This document shows, one piece after another, positions 1 through 9,336 of a stretch of 64,000 nt of DNA. This stretch comes from Chloroflexota bacterium (GTDB lineage Bacteria; Chloroflexota; Limnocylindria; Limnocylindrales; CSP1-4). The DNA lies in the NCBI GenBank assembly GCA_015478725.1, contig JADMIG010000004.1, positions 1-64,000 of the forward strand, given 5' to 3'. How positions within the stretch are numbered: the stretch's first letter is position 1; each line of letters starts with the position of its first letter. The position numbers and the translations under genes are program-made. The notes beneath the pieces are model-generated. The model had not been told where the DNA came from, made no database searches, and saw nothing but the letters and a program-made list of their open reading frames with translations.

Positions 1-1
1 C

Positions 2-1007
<1,006 letters not shown>

Positions 1008-1021
1008 ACCCGCGCCCGGAC

Positions 1022-1963
1022 TCAGGCCGCGGAGGACATCTCGGCTTCGAACGCCGCGACCGTCCGGGTGAGACCCTCGGACAGATCGATGCCCGGGGTC
1101 CAGCCGTAGCGCGCCCGCATCCTTGCGATGTCAGGCTGGCGGTGCTCGGGATCGCCCGGTCGTCGTTCGGCGTAATCGATGGGTGAGTCGGTACCGGTGA
1201 TCCCGCGGATCCGTTCGGCGAGCTCGCGCATCGTGACCTCATCCGGGTTGCCGATGTTGAGCACCGCGCCGTCGAGGTCGCGGTCCAGGGTGACCGCCAG
1301 GAGTCCGTCCACCAGATCGCTGACATAGCAGAACGAGCGGGTCTGCCCGCCGTCGCCGTGGAGCACCATCGGCCGCCCGGCCAGCGCGGCCGTTATGAGT
1401 TCTGGGATGACCCGGCCGTCGTCGTGCCGCATCCGCGGGCCGTACGTATTGAAGAGGCGGACGATGTTGGCCTGGACCCCGTGTCGCCGGCGCATCGACA
1501 TGACGAGCGCCTCGCCGAACCGCTTCGACTCGTCGTAGCACGAACGCGGGCCGATCGGATCCACGTTTCCCCAGTACGTCTCGGGCTGCGGATGGACCAA
1601 CGGGTCCCCGTAGACCTCGGACGTCGAGACGAAGGTCATGACGGCGCCCGACTCGCGCGCGACATCGAGCAGTCGCCAGGTGCCGGTCGAGTTCGCCGCC
1701 AGCGTCTCAAGGGGCATCCGCACGTAATCGATCGGGCTGGCCGGCGAGGCAAGATGGAGGACGACGTCTGCCTGCATGGAGAGCGGCCTGGTGATGTCGC
1801 GTTCGACGAACTGGAAGTCCGGACGAACCTCGAGCTCGGAAATGTTCCGTCGAGCGCCGGTCGAGAGATCGTCCACACAGACGACCTCGTGCCCTCTGGA
1901 GAGAAGCTCGCGGCAGACGTGGCTGCCGATGAAGCCCGCGCCGCCGGCGACGAGGACCCTCAA
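1022..1963 (-). CDS. UDP-glucuronate decarboxylase (UDP-xylose synthase) type SDR
   Basis: Extended short-chain dehydrogenase that most likely converts UDP-glucuronate to UDP-xylose through a 4-keto intermediate. The N-terminal Rossmann motif is GGAGFIGSH, the catalytic pair lies in YDESK, and the TSEVYGDP and GPRMRHDDGRVIP segments are typical of UXS enzymes. The start is a TTG whose last bases overlap the upstream stop (TTGA), with GGAG nine bases before it. The length of 313 residues matches soluble bacterial UXS. It sits directly behind UDP-glucose dehydrogenase, so the pair gives UDP-glucose to UDP-glucuronate to UDP-xylose. A different UDP-sugar epimerase is possible but less likely in this context. 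Confidence 0.88.
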   Translation of the reverse strand: MRVLVAGGAGFIGSHVCRELLSRGHEVVCVDDLSTGARRNISELEVRPDFQFVERDITRPLSMQADVVLHLASPASPIDYVRMPLETLAANSTGTWRLLDVARESGAVMTFVSTSEVYGDPLVHPQPETYWGNVDPIGPRSCYDESKRFGEALVMSMRRRHGVQANIVRLFNTYGPRMRHDDGRVIPELITAALAGRPMVLHGDGGQTRSFCYVSDLVDGLLAVTLDRDLDGAVLNIGNPDEVTMRELAERIRGITGTDSPIDYAERRPGDPEHRQPDIARMRARYGWTPGIDLSEGLTRTVAAFEAEMSSAA

Positions 1964-3381
1964 TAGTCCGAGCTCCGTCGGCGCGGCGTCGTCGCCGTCC
2001 GGCCAACTCCCATGTACGCCAGCCCCTCAGCCTCGACCAGGTGCCGGTCCAGGACGTTCCGCCCGTCGAAGACGAGACTGCCCTTCATCGCGGTCCGCAC
2101 CGCGGCGAGATCGACGGACCGGAACTCGGCCCAATCGGTGAGGATCGCCAGGGCGTCAGCGTCCCGTGCCGCCTCGAGCGCGCTGGATCGAAGGTACGGG
2201 GCGAACCGGCCGGGCACGAGCCCCGCGTCACCGGCGACCGCGGGGTCGTAGGCCTGGATGTTCGCGCCGGCGTTCGCCAGGAGGCCGACGACGTCCATCG
2301 CCGGGGACTCTCGCGTGTCCTCGGTGTCCGCCTTGAAGGTGAGCCCCCAGACACCGATACGTCGACCTTCGAGGCTGCCGAGCCTCCCCTGGAGGCGGCG
2401 GACCGCGCTCGTGCGCTGCGCCTGATTGACCTCCTGGACCCCGGACAGGACCGGGGTCGCCACCCCGAACGTCTCACCGATGTAGCGCAGAGCGGCGACA
2501 TCCTTGGGCAGGCAGCTGCCGCCGAACCCGATGCCCGGTCGGAAGAAATGATCGCCGATCCGCGGGTCGAGGGCGATTCCCTCGACGACGCGGTCGATAT
2601 CCACGCCGATCGCGTCGCACAGGCGGCCGATCTCGTTGATGAACGAGATGCGCGTCGCGAGGAACGAGTTGGCGACGTACTTGATCATCTCCGCCGTGCG
2701 CAGATCCGTGACGATCACCGCGCCACCGGTGCCCGTGTAGAGGTCCGCCACCTCACGCGCGTCGGCGGAGGACCGGGAGCCGACGACGATGCGTTCGGGA
2801 TGGAAGAAGTCGTGCACCGCCCGGCCCTGACGGAGGAATTCGGGGTTGGAGACGATGCGCGGCGCGCGGTGCCGCCCGGCGAGCTCCGTCCGCAGGACTT
2901 CCTCGATCGTCTCGCCGGTGCCGATCGGCGACGTGCTCTTGTTGGCGATGATCGGCGACGTCCCGTTGAGCGAAGCGGCGATGGTCCGGGTGGCTGCGCG
3001 GATGTTGCGGAGATCCGCCGCCCCCGCGAGGGTCTCCGGCGTGTCCACGGCGAGGAAGATGATCTCCGCCTCCGGGATCGCCGCGGCGTAGCTCGTCGTG
3101 AAGGCGAGCCGGCCGGAGGTGAGTCCGGAGACGACAAGATCCTGTAGGTCCGTCTCGCGGATGCGGACGACGCCGCTGCAGAGCTCCGACACGAGACTCT
3201 CCTGCGTGTCGATGCCCACGACGGAATGGCCGAGCCTCGCGAGACCTGCGGCGAGGACGAGACCGACGTGCCCGCAACCGACGACCGCGACGCGGCGCGA
3301 GCCGGGTGCTCGCCCGTAGCCGTCAGCGATCGCGGCAGCGACCGGAACCTGGTCCGGCGTTTCGTTCAGTGGATCGATCAA
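1960..3381 (-). CDS. ugd: UDP-glucose 6-dehydrogenase (nucleotide sugar dehydrogenase)
   Basis: NAD-dependent four-electron oxidation of UDP-glucose to UDP-glucuronate. The order is an N-terminal NAD-binding domain (VVGCGHVGLVLAAGLARLG, about residues 32-50), a central dimerisation helix, and a C-terminal UDP-binding domain. The catalytic cysteine is in GFGGSCLPKD (Cys290). The TTG start follows the upstream stop directly and has GGAGGG seven bases before it. Its stop overlaps the UDP-xylose synthase start. The 473 residues are slightly longer than the family norm because of an N-terminal tail of about 30 residues. A UDP-ManNAc or UDP-GlcNAc dehydrogenase cannot be fully excluded, but the UXS partner favours UDP-glucose. 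Confidence 0.9.
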   Translation of the reverse strand: MIDPLNETPDQVPVAAAIADGYGRAPGSRRVAVVGCGHVGLVLAAGLARLGHSVVGIDTQESLVSELCSGVVRIRETDLQDLVVSGLTSGRLAFTTSYAAAIPEAEIIFLAVDTPETLAGAADLRNIRAATRTIAASLNGTSPIIANKSTSPIGTGETIEEVLRTELAGRHRAPRIVSNPEFLRQGRAVHDFFHPERIVVGSRSSADAREVADLYTGTGGAVIVTDLRTAEMIKYVANSFLATRISFINEIGRLCDAIGVDIDRVVEGIALDPRIGDHFFRPGIGFGGSCLPKDVAALRYIGETFGVATPVLSGVQEVNQAQRTSAVRRLQGRLGSLEGRRIGVWGLTFKADTEDTRESPAMDVVGLLANAGANIQAYDPAVAGDAGLVPGRFAPYLRSSALEAARDADALAILTDWAEFRSVDLAAVRTAMKGSLVFDGRNVLDRHLVEAEGLAYMGVGRTATTPRRRSSDY

Positions 3382-4887
3382 TCAGCGGCCCTCCGCGCGA
3401 AGCATGGCTGGGATGGTCTGGACGATGAGGCGGAGGTCGAGCCAGATCGACCAGTGGTCGATGTACTCGAGGTCCAGCTGGACCCACCGATCGAAGCTGG
3501 GTTCGGACCGACCGGCGATCTGCCAGAGCCCGGTGATGCCGGGCTTCATGGAAAGGCGACGGCGATGCCACGGGTGGTAGCCGGCCAGGTCGTCGAACGG
3601 ATGGGGCCGCGGCCCCACGAGGCTCATGTCGCCCCTCAGGACGTTGAGCAGCTGGGGAAGCTCGTCGACGCTCGTCTTGCGCAGGATGCGACCGATCGGC
3701 GTGATCCGGGGATCGTTCGTCATCTTGAACGAGGCGCTTCCGGCGATCTCGTTATGGGCACGGAGTGCCGCTCGCTGCGCGTCCGCCTCCCGCGTCATGG
3801 TCCGGAACTTCACCATCCTGAAATGCCGGCCGTTCACGCCTGCCCGCTCCTGGATGAACAGGATGGGCCGGCCATCGGCAACAAGGATGGCGACCGCGGC
3901 GGCGGCGAAGATGGGCGCGAGGATGACAAGGCCGATCGTCGCCCCGACGACGTCCACCACCCGCTTTGCGGCGAGGGCGACGGTGTGATCCGGGCCGCTG
4001 ACGACGGACAGGACGGGCGTGCCGTCGAGATCCTCGACCCGGCCGGAGGACAGCACCTGATCGGGAAGCTCGATGGGGATGCGGATCGTCTTGCCCTCGT
4101 CCGCGCAGAGCTGGTAGATGCTCTCGATCCGGCGCCGTTCACTGGCCGGAAGACAGATCGCGACTTCATCGACCACCTGCTCGTGGAGGATGGCCGGGAT
4201 GCGGTCGAGGGTGCCCAGGTATGGATCCGGTCGGCCGCCCCGCTGGTTTCCGGGCCCCACGTACCCGACGACCCGCAGCCCAAGGTCCCACCGTTCGGCG
4301 ATCTTCCGACCGAACTCGACGGCGGGCCTGCCCGTGCCGACGATGAGGACGGTCTCGAAGTTCCGTCCCCTGCGGCGGGCCTGCCGGAAGACTTCGCGAA
4401 GCGCGGCCCGGGCGACGATGGTGGCGGTCGCGAGGAGTGGGAAGATCGCGAGCAGGGCGAACCGGCTCATGCTCGTCCAGCCGAGCATGAACAGCACGGC
4501 GATCGTGCCGAAGGCAAGGAGGACCGCCGCTCGCGCCACGCCGATCGCGTCGCTCCGGACGGACCATCGCGCGCGGGGGCGGTACAGGCCGTGGGCGGCG
4601 AGGAGGCCGATCCAGGCGACGCAGAAGATGGCGATCGAGACTGCCGGCTGGGGCAGCAGCTCGGTGAGGACGTCTGGCCATCCAGGTCCGAAGCGTGCGG
4701 CGAACACGACCACGATGAGGGCCGACGCAAGGGCAGCGTCTGAGCCCATCAATGCGACCCGGAAACCGGTCTCATGACGACGGATCATGTCCTGGGACCC
4801 GTTCCAGCGCCCGGCGGTGACGAGATCGATCTCGCGTTGCGGCCGGCGGCCGGGAGGATCCGTCTCCCTTCTGAATGACTCATGCAT
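3382..4887 (-). CDS. Polyprenyl glycosylphosphotransferase (initiating sugar transferase)
   Basis: Integral membrane enzyme that transfers a sugar-1-phosphate from a UDP-sugar to undecaprenyl phosphate, the first step of exopolysaccharide repeat assembly. The first ~150 residues hold several hydrophobic segments. A nucleotide-binding-like CoA-binding domain follows (VLIVGTGRPAVEFG), then the C-terminal bacterial sugar transferase domain with the usual KFRTMTREAD, RKTSVDELPQLLNVLRGDMS and GLWQIAGRSE motifs. The ATG at 4887 sits flush against a strong hairpin. A second in-frame ATG about 31 codons later is an alternative start. It heads the transferase-ugd-UXS operon. Substrate (glucose, galactose or other) cannot be told. 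Confidence 0.9.
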   Translation of the reverse strand: MHESFRRETDPPGRRPQREIDLVTAGRWNGSQDMIRRHETGFRVALMGSDAALASALIVVVFAARFGPGWPDVLTELLPQPAVSIAIFCVAWIGLLAAHGLYRPRARWSVRSDAIGVARAAVLLAFGTIAVLFMLGWTSMSRFALLAIFPLLATATIVARAALREVFRQARRRGRNFETVLIVGTGRPAVEFGRKIAERWDLGLRVVGYVGPGNQRGGRPDPYLGTLDRIPAILHEQVVDEVAICLPASERRRIESIYQLCADEGKTIRIPIELPDQVLSSGRVEDLDGTPVLSVVSGPDHTVALAAKRVVDVVGATIGLVILAPIFAAAAVAILVADGRPILFIQERAGVNGRHFRMVKFRTMTREADAQRAALRAHNEIAGSASFKMTNDPRITPIGRILRKTSVDELPQLLNVLRGDMSLVGPRPHPFDDLAGYHPWHRRRLSMKPGITGLWQIAGRSEPSFDRWVQLDLEYIDHWSIWLDLRLIVQTIPAMLRAEGR

Positions 4888-4915
4888 CCCCCATCGCGTG
4901 CGCGATCGATGGGGG
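4888..4915. promoter_or_regulatory. Hairpin immediately before sugar-transferase start
   Basis: Two 9-base arms (CCCCCATCG and CGATGGGGG) enclose ten bases that can pair further, so the hairpin touches the ATG of the downstream gene on the minus strand. It would mask the only G-rich ribosome-binding sequence. It could be a translational control element or, if the start is further in, a 5'-UTR structure. The rest of the gap up to 5127 shows nothing recognisable. Confidence 0.35.
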
Positions 4916-5127
4916 TCGGGCTGGCCAGTTCACCACCCGACCACAGGCATCGTCAAGCGCAATTACCCGATATGTCGGCCATGGTGGTGACACGACGCAC
5001 CAACCCATCTGAAGCAGTCGAGGGGCGATGACGTCTGAGCCGTCACCGCCCCTCGTATAGGAAGTCCAGGTCAGCTACCGGGCGTCGTCCCGCTGGACGG
5101 CCAGGCCGGTGTGACCGGGCGCGCCGG

Positions 5128-5850
5128 TCAGCGGCGCCGCCGGGTCGTGCGGGAGACCGCCTGACGCGGTGTCAGGAGGAGGACGGAGAGGCCGAGGCCG
5201 ACGAGGGCAGCGATGGCGATCGGCAGGCCCGAACCCGTCGAGCCGCCGACCGAACCGATCGTCGAGGTGGACGGTGGCGTGACGCCGGGTGTCCCGGTCG
5301 CTCCCAGGACGCCACCGCTCGGCGTCGAGGAGGCGGATGGAGTCGGCGTCAGGACGGGGGTCGGGGTGGGCGTCGGCGTCGAGGGCGGCGGGGGCGGGGT
5401 GTTGAAGAAGCAGTTGTTGGCCGGTGTGCACGGGATGACCGGCGGCGTCGGTGTCGAGGGCGGCGGGGGCGGGGGCGATTCCGTGCACGCGCCGACCTTG
5501 AGATCAAAGGTCACGATCGGAGGCGAATCCTGGTCGAACGTCGTGATGACGACCTTCGCGGTGTGGGGCGACGTCGTGGGCGGAATGGGATTGAGCTGCC
5601 AGTGGTAGTCCCCCCAGAAAATGAGACTCGAAACGATCGGAACGCCGTCGACGGTGATCGACACAGTGTTGACGAAGCGGCTGTCCCCGGAATGGGGATA
5701 GCCCAATAGGTCGACTTTGAGTCCGTTCGTGCAGTCCATCGTCGCGCTCGGCGTGTTCCCGACGGCCGTGCCGGCGAACAAGGCGAGACCGAGAGCCGCG
5801 GCCATCACCGCCCCGCCAAACCGCAGGGCTGTTCGGCGTTGACGAGACAT
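5128..5850 (-). CDS. Secreted, C-terminally membrane-anchored Pro-rich protein
   Basis: Not a recognised family. The start ATG has GGAGG eight bases upstream. Residues 1-31 form a Sec signal peptide (basic start, then a hydrophobic Ala/Leu core, cut near AVGN). A domain of about 95 residues follows (to about residue 127), apparently beta-rich and with two cysteines (Cys40 and Cys123) that could form a disulfide. Then come a Pro/Thr-rich linker with PTPT repeats, the stretch VLGATGTPGVTPP, a hydrophobic helix and an RRRR tail. This tripartite tail resembles a cell-surface anchoring or sorting signal without a canonical LPxTG. It lies alone between the polysaccharide operon and a divergent gene. 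Likely a surface protein of unknown function. Confidence 0.75.
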   Translation of the reverse strand: MSRQRRTALRFGGAVMAAALGLALFAGTAVGNTPSATMDCTNGLKVDLLGYPHSGDSRFVNTVSITVDGVPIVSSLIFWGDYHWQLNPIPPTTSPHTAKVVITTFDQDSPPIVTFDLKVGACTESPPPPPPSTPTPPVIPCTPANNCFFNTPPPPPSTPTPTPTPVLTPTPSASSTPSGGVLGATGTPGVTPPSTSTIGSVGGSTGSGLPIAIAALVGLGLSVLLLTPRQAVSRTTRRRR

Positions 5851-6158
5851 CAGTTGAACCTCCGTCGAGCGATATGGAGTGCGGCCGCGTCCACGGAGCG
5901 TCTCCGATGAGGATGGATGAGTGCTCCCCGTCGTTCCCGATTCGGGAGCGCCGGGAGGGCCATTCTGCCCCTGCAGTCGTGCGCGCGTCTAGTACCTTTG
6001 CAGGACCGGATACTACTCGTAACCGGACCCGATTCACACTATCCAACCCGCACCACGGCACTGATGTGGTGTGAGCGGGCAACGCCGGTCCCACCCGATG
6101 GGCAGGACCATCGCCGCCGGGCCACGGCTCGGACGTCGTCTTGGGAAGGGATCGCCGG
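5851..6158. other. Divergent intergenic region
   Basis: This 308-bp gap between divergent genes contains a relatively AT-rich stretch at about 5985-6060, likely to hold promoters for both sides. No convincing -35/-10 pair, repeat or ORF was identified. Confidence 0.3.
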
Positions 6159-7052
6159 ATGCTGGATCACCTTCGGGGCCTCATCAGGAACCCGTTAAAG
6201 GTGCTCGTCTGGATGTACTACGCGTGGCGGTTCACGGTGGCGCGCCTGATCCGACGCCGATCCGGCTCCGCCTTCTTCACCCCGGAACAGCCGCGCCTGG
6301 TCTACTCAGTCTGGAAGATCTGCCGCGAGCTCGGGCTGCGCGTCACGGAAACGTACGGCTCCGACTGCGTCATGGCCTTCAGCTGGGAGGACACCACGGT
6401 CAACCGGCAGCCGCCAGCGGCGCCGCCGCTCGGCCGGCCGCGCCTGATCAACGAGCGCTGCGTCGACATCCGCAAGTCGACGGTGGAGGCGGCATCCATC
6501 GCCGCGTTCGGGTACGGGCTCGCCGTGGATCCCCGCACCCACGTCGGGCGCTACGTGCGGAAATCGGAGGAGAACGCCGTCCACGACGGGACGCTGATCG
6601 AGGGCCCGAGGGAGCCCGAGGCCGGCTATGTCTACCAGCAGCTCGTGGACAACGTCGTCGACGGTGATCGGGTGGTGGACGTGCGCGTGCCGATCGTGGG
6701 CCGACGCATCCCCTTCGTGTACCTCCGTCATCGGAGCGAAAGGGAGCGCTTCACCCAGCTCCACGACCGCACCGAGATGCGGTCGACGGCCAGCGTGCTG
6801 GCCGTCCGGGAGATCGAGCTGCTCCTGGACTTCTGCGCGCTGATCGGTCTCGAGTTCGGAGAGCTCGACGTCCTCCGGGATCGCCACGACGGGCGGATCC
6901 ACGTCGTGGATGCGAACAAGACACCTGGCGGGCCGCCGCTCCACGCCCCCTTCTGGCTCGGCGTGCGCGCGAACCGGATCCTGGCAAGGGCGGTGGCCCA
7001 GGAGTTCCTCGCGGATCGCGGGCAGCAACCCACCGGGCGCGACGTTCGGTGA
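6159..7052 (+). CDS. ATP-grasp-like protein of polysaccharide loci
   Basis: Uncharacterised protein whose C-terminal half looks like an ATP-grasp ligase. KSEENAVHD, the DVRVPIVGRRIPFVYL strand, and the final block GELDVLRD...DANKTPGGPP supply the Glu, Asp and Asn expected of an ATP-grasp metal site. The N-terminus has a hydrophobic, membrane-proximal helix (VLVWMYYAWRF). The ATG at 6159 is preferred because GGGAAGGG lies just upstream. A TTG 18 bases earlier is an alternative. It is next to surface-polysaccharide genes, and similar proteins are often found in capsule clusters, so a ligase acting on a glycan or peptide decoration is plausible. The substrate is unknown. Confidence 0.6.
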   Translation: MLDHLRGLIRNPLKVLVWMYYAWRFTVARLIRRRSGSAFFTPEQPRLVYSVWKICRELGLRVTETYGSDCVMAFSWEDTTVNRQPPAAPPLGRPRLINERCVDIRKSTVEAASIAAFGYGLAVDPRTHVGRYVRKSEENAVHDGTLIEGPREPEAGYVYQQLVDNVVDGDRVVDVRVPIVGRRIPFVYLRHRSERERFTQLHDRTEMRSTASVLAVREIELLLDFCALIGLEFGELDVLRDRHDGRIHVVDANKTPGGPPLHAPFWLGVRANRILARAVAQEFLADRGQQPTGRDVR

Positions 7053-7057
7053 GCACC

Positions 7058-7063
7058 TATGAT
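7058..7063 (+). promoter_or_regulatory. -10-like hexamer, possible leaderless start
   Basis: TATGAT ends eight bases before the ATG at 7072, a spacing that would place transcription initiation at or next to the start codon. Confidence 0.3.
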
Positions 7064-7071
7064 CGGAGCCC

Positions 7072-7620
7072 ATGGCGAGTGTCCACCTCCTCCACGCTGG
7101 CTATGCCGGCGATCGCGTCGCGAGCAGCGTCGTCCTGGTCCTCGACGGAGCGGCCCGGATCGTCGTGGACCCGGGGATGGTCGCCGACCGGGCCCGCATC
7201 CTCGATCCGCTCGCGGCCCTCGACGTGACTCCGGACTCCGTGACCCACGTCTTCCTCAGCCATCACCACCCCGATCACACGATCAACGTGGCCCTCTTCC
7301 CGAACGCCGAGGTGGTGGACTTCTGGGCCCGCTACGTCGGCGACCAGTGGCTCGACCACGACGGCGACGGGTATCGCCTCGCCCCGTGCTCGCAGCTGTG
7401 GCTGACGCCCGGCCACACGGAGGAGGACGCATCGCTCATCGTGCAGGCGGACGATGGGATGTACGCGATGACCCATGCGTGGTGGCGCGGCGACCGCACC
7501 CCGGAGGTGGACCCATACGCGCCCGATCAGGCGGTCCTCGCCGCGAGCCGGGCCCGGATCCTCGCCGTCGCGGACATCGTCATCCCCGGCCACGGATCGC
7601 CGTTCACGGTCCGCCGCTGA
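7072..7620 (+). CDS. MBL-fold metallo-hydrolase
   Basis: Small metallo-beta-lactamase-fold hydrolase of 182 residues. The metal-binding HxHxDH signature is present as HHHPDH (about residues 64-69), followed by LTPGHTEEDAS and the C-terminal IPGHGSPF loop that supplies the last histidine of the dinuclear site. The early part (LDGAARIVVDPGMV) is typical of MBLAC1-like or glyoxalase-II-like members. The substrate cannot be assigned. It follows the ATP-grasp-like gene by 19 bp but may have its own promoter (TATGAT at 7058). It converges on a methyltransferase gene. Confidence 0.85.
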   Translation: MASVHLLHAGYAGDRVASSVVLVLDGAARIVVDPGMVADRARILDPLAALDVTPDSVTHVFLSHHHPDHTINVALFPNAEVVDFWARYVGDQWLDHDGDGYRLAPCSQLWLTPGHTEEDASLIVQADDGMYAMTHAWWRGDRTPEVDPYAPDQAVLAASRARILAVADIVIPGHGSPFTVRR

Positions 7621-7626
7621 GGTGAG

Positions 7627-7641
7627 CGCCGCCTCGCGGCG
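7627..7641. terminator. Short GC hairpin between convergent genes
   Basis: CGCCGC and GCGGCG flank a three-base loop in the 21-bp gap between two convergent genes. There is no clear T-tract, so intrinsic termination is only a possibility. Confidence 0.3.
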
Positions 7642-8403
7642 TCAGACAGCGCGCGTCGCGACGATGTTGAGCCGGACGTAGTCGATCGGCGCGCCGGCCA
7701 GGCGGGCGGCGACGGCGCGGACGAACGGCATTCGGTCCACCTCCGGTAGCCGGAGGAGATGCGCCCGGAGGATGACGGTCGCGAGGTAGGTCTCGAGCGG
7801 CTCGCCGGGCTCGATCGGCGTCGGCTCCGGCTTGAGCCAGGTGGCGATCTCGCTGAAGCCCGCAGCGGCGAGTCGGACCGTCGTCGCAACCGGCGACTCG
7901 AAGCGCCACGGACCCTGCCAGCCCGGGTCGATACCAAAGCCCTCCCCCACCTCCGAGGCTGCCGCGAGGACGGCCGCGATGTTGCCCAGCCCGCCGCACT
8001 GGGCGACGAGGCGACCGCCCGGCCGCAGGACTGCCGCGAGGTTCGAGAACAGCGCGTCGTGATCCGTCACCCAGTGGAACGTCGCGGTCGAGAGGATGGC
8101 GTCGAGCGGCTCGATCGGCAGCGGCTCGAGGAGGTCGGCGACGATGAACGTCACGCGGTCGCCGGCCGCAGCCAGACGGCGGCGAGCCTCCGCCACCATC
8201 GCCGCGGAGGCATCGAGGGCGACGACACGGCCAGTCGGCAGCCGTTCGAGGAGCTGTTCGGTCACCCGACCGGACCCGCATCCGGCGTCGAGGACCCGCT
8301 CGTCACCGGCGAGCGGCAGGCGGTCGAGGACGGCCGAGCCCCAGCGGGTCATCGGGTCCGCGATCCGGTCGTACGTCGCGGCGTCCCACTCGCGGGCGCT
8401 CAC
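7642..8403 (-). CDS. Class I SAM-dependent methyltransferase
   Basis: Methyltransferase of the trans-aconitate methyltransferase/UbiE type, 253 residues. The SAM-binding motif I is VLDAGCGSGRVTEQL (about residues 37-51). VALDASAAM and the motif IV-like ILSTATFHWV follow, the latter typical of the Tam subgroup (FHWV). The start is GTG at 8403. No obvious Shine-Dalgarno sequence is seen. The substrate cannot be determined, and the family acts on small molecules such as aconitate, quinones or lipids. It stands alone between convergent genes and an RDD protein. Confidence 0.82.
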   Translation of the reverse strand: MSAREWDAATYDRIADPMTRWGSAVLDRLPLAGDERVLDAGCGSGRVTEQLLERLPTGRVVALDASAAMVAEARRRLAAAGDRVTFIVADLLEPLPIEPLDAILSTATFHWVTDHDALFSNLAAVLRPGGRLVAQCGGLGNIAAVLAAASEVGEGFGIDPGWQGPWRFESPVATTVRLAAAGFSEIATWLKPEPTPIEPGEPLETYLATVILRAHLLRLPEVDRMPFVRAVAARLAGAPIDYVRLNIVATRAV

Positions 8404-8496
8404 CGAGCGAGCGTCGCCGGACGCAGGCGCCGGGTCATGGATCGGCCCCGCCGGGGTCCGGTGGGGCCGATGGAGGCGCCGATGTGACGAGAGCGA

Positions 8497-9183
8497 TCAG
8501 GCGACGCTGCGCGCCGCCTTCGCGACGATCGTGCCGGCGAACTTGTCGTGCCAGCCTTGCTTGGTCGGACTCTGTGCAGTGGTGACGAGGAGGAAGATGA
8601 CCCACACGAGGGCCGCGAGGCCGATGAGCAGGCCGACGAGCGGCAGCGGGTTGAGCGTCTGGGCGAGCGAGAAGATCCCGCCGAGGGCGAGCCAGCGCCG
8701 GATCGCCTGGTCCATGGACATCGTCGCGCCGTTGGCCGCGTTGCCGACCTGCATCCCGAGGGCCCGCATCCCGATCGTGCCGCGCATCGCGGTCCACGTG
8801 TAGATGAAGTAGCCGGCGGAGAGGCCGATCCCGAGGACGGCGTACACGAGCGTCGGCAGGATGTTCGTCTGGGTCTCGAAGCGGACGCCGAGGAGGGCGT
8901 TCGGATCGGCCACGGTGGAGACCGACGTCGGCGAGCCGAGGACCGCGAAGACGACGATCGAGATGATGAGCCCGACGATGCCGACGATGATCGCATCGAT
9001 GATATAGGCGATGACCCGGTTCGGAACGTCAGCGTAGAACAGGCCGGCCGGTCCGGGCGTCGGAGCCGTCGAGGTGAGCGCGCCCGTCCAGGCGGGCATG
9101 CTCGGCGGGGCGGACATCGGCCCGGGCGGTGGGGCGCTCGGTGGCTGCGGCGACGGTGCGTTCTCTGGCCCTGGACCGGACAT
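8497..9183 (-). CDS. RDD family membrane protein
   Basis: The ATG at 9183 is chosen over an upstream in-frame start because GGAGGG lies nine bases before it and the preceding residues are not conserved-looking. The N-terminal ~45 residues are Pro/Gly/Ser-rich. The RDD domain then starts with the diagnostic NRVIAYIIDAIIVG, containing the Arg and Asp residues that give the family its name. Three to four hydrophobic segments follow, and the protein ends with a basic tail (KQGWHDKFAGTIVAK), the usual RDD C-terminal signature. RDD proteins have proposed transport or membrane-modulating roles. No specific function is assigned. Confidence 0.85.
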   Translation of the reverse strand: MSGPGPENAPSPQPPSAPPPGPMSAPPSMPAWTGALTSTAPTPGPAGLFYADVPNRVIAYIIDAIIVGIVGLIISIVVFAVLGSPTSVSTVADPNALLGVRFETQTNILPTLVYAVLGIGLSAGYFIYTWTAMRGTIGMRALGMQVGNAANGATMSMDQAIRRWLALGGIFSLAQTLNPLPLVGLLIGLAALVWVIFLLVTTAQSPTKQGWHDKFAGTIVAKAARSVA

Positions 9184-9336
9184 GGACGACCCTCCGTTAT
9201 GGCCGCGATTCCCGCGCCGGCGGCGTGGGCATCGCCGGATGGCGACGGGCGACCGGCTCGCGTCCCGACAGCATACGCACGTCGGCAAGCGTCGAACAGG
9301 CCGATTCGCGCCCCGCCTCCACAGCGGGCACCGATG

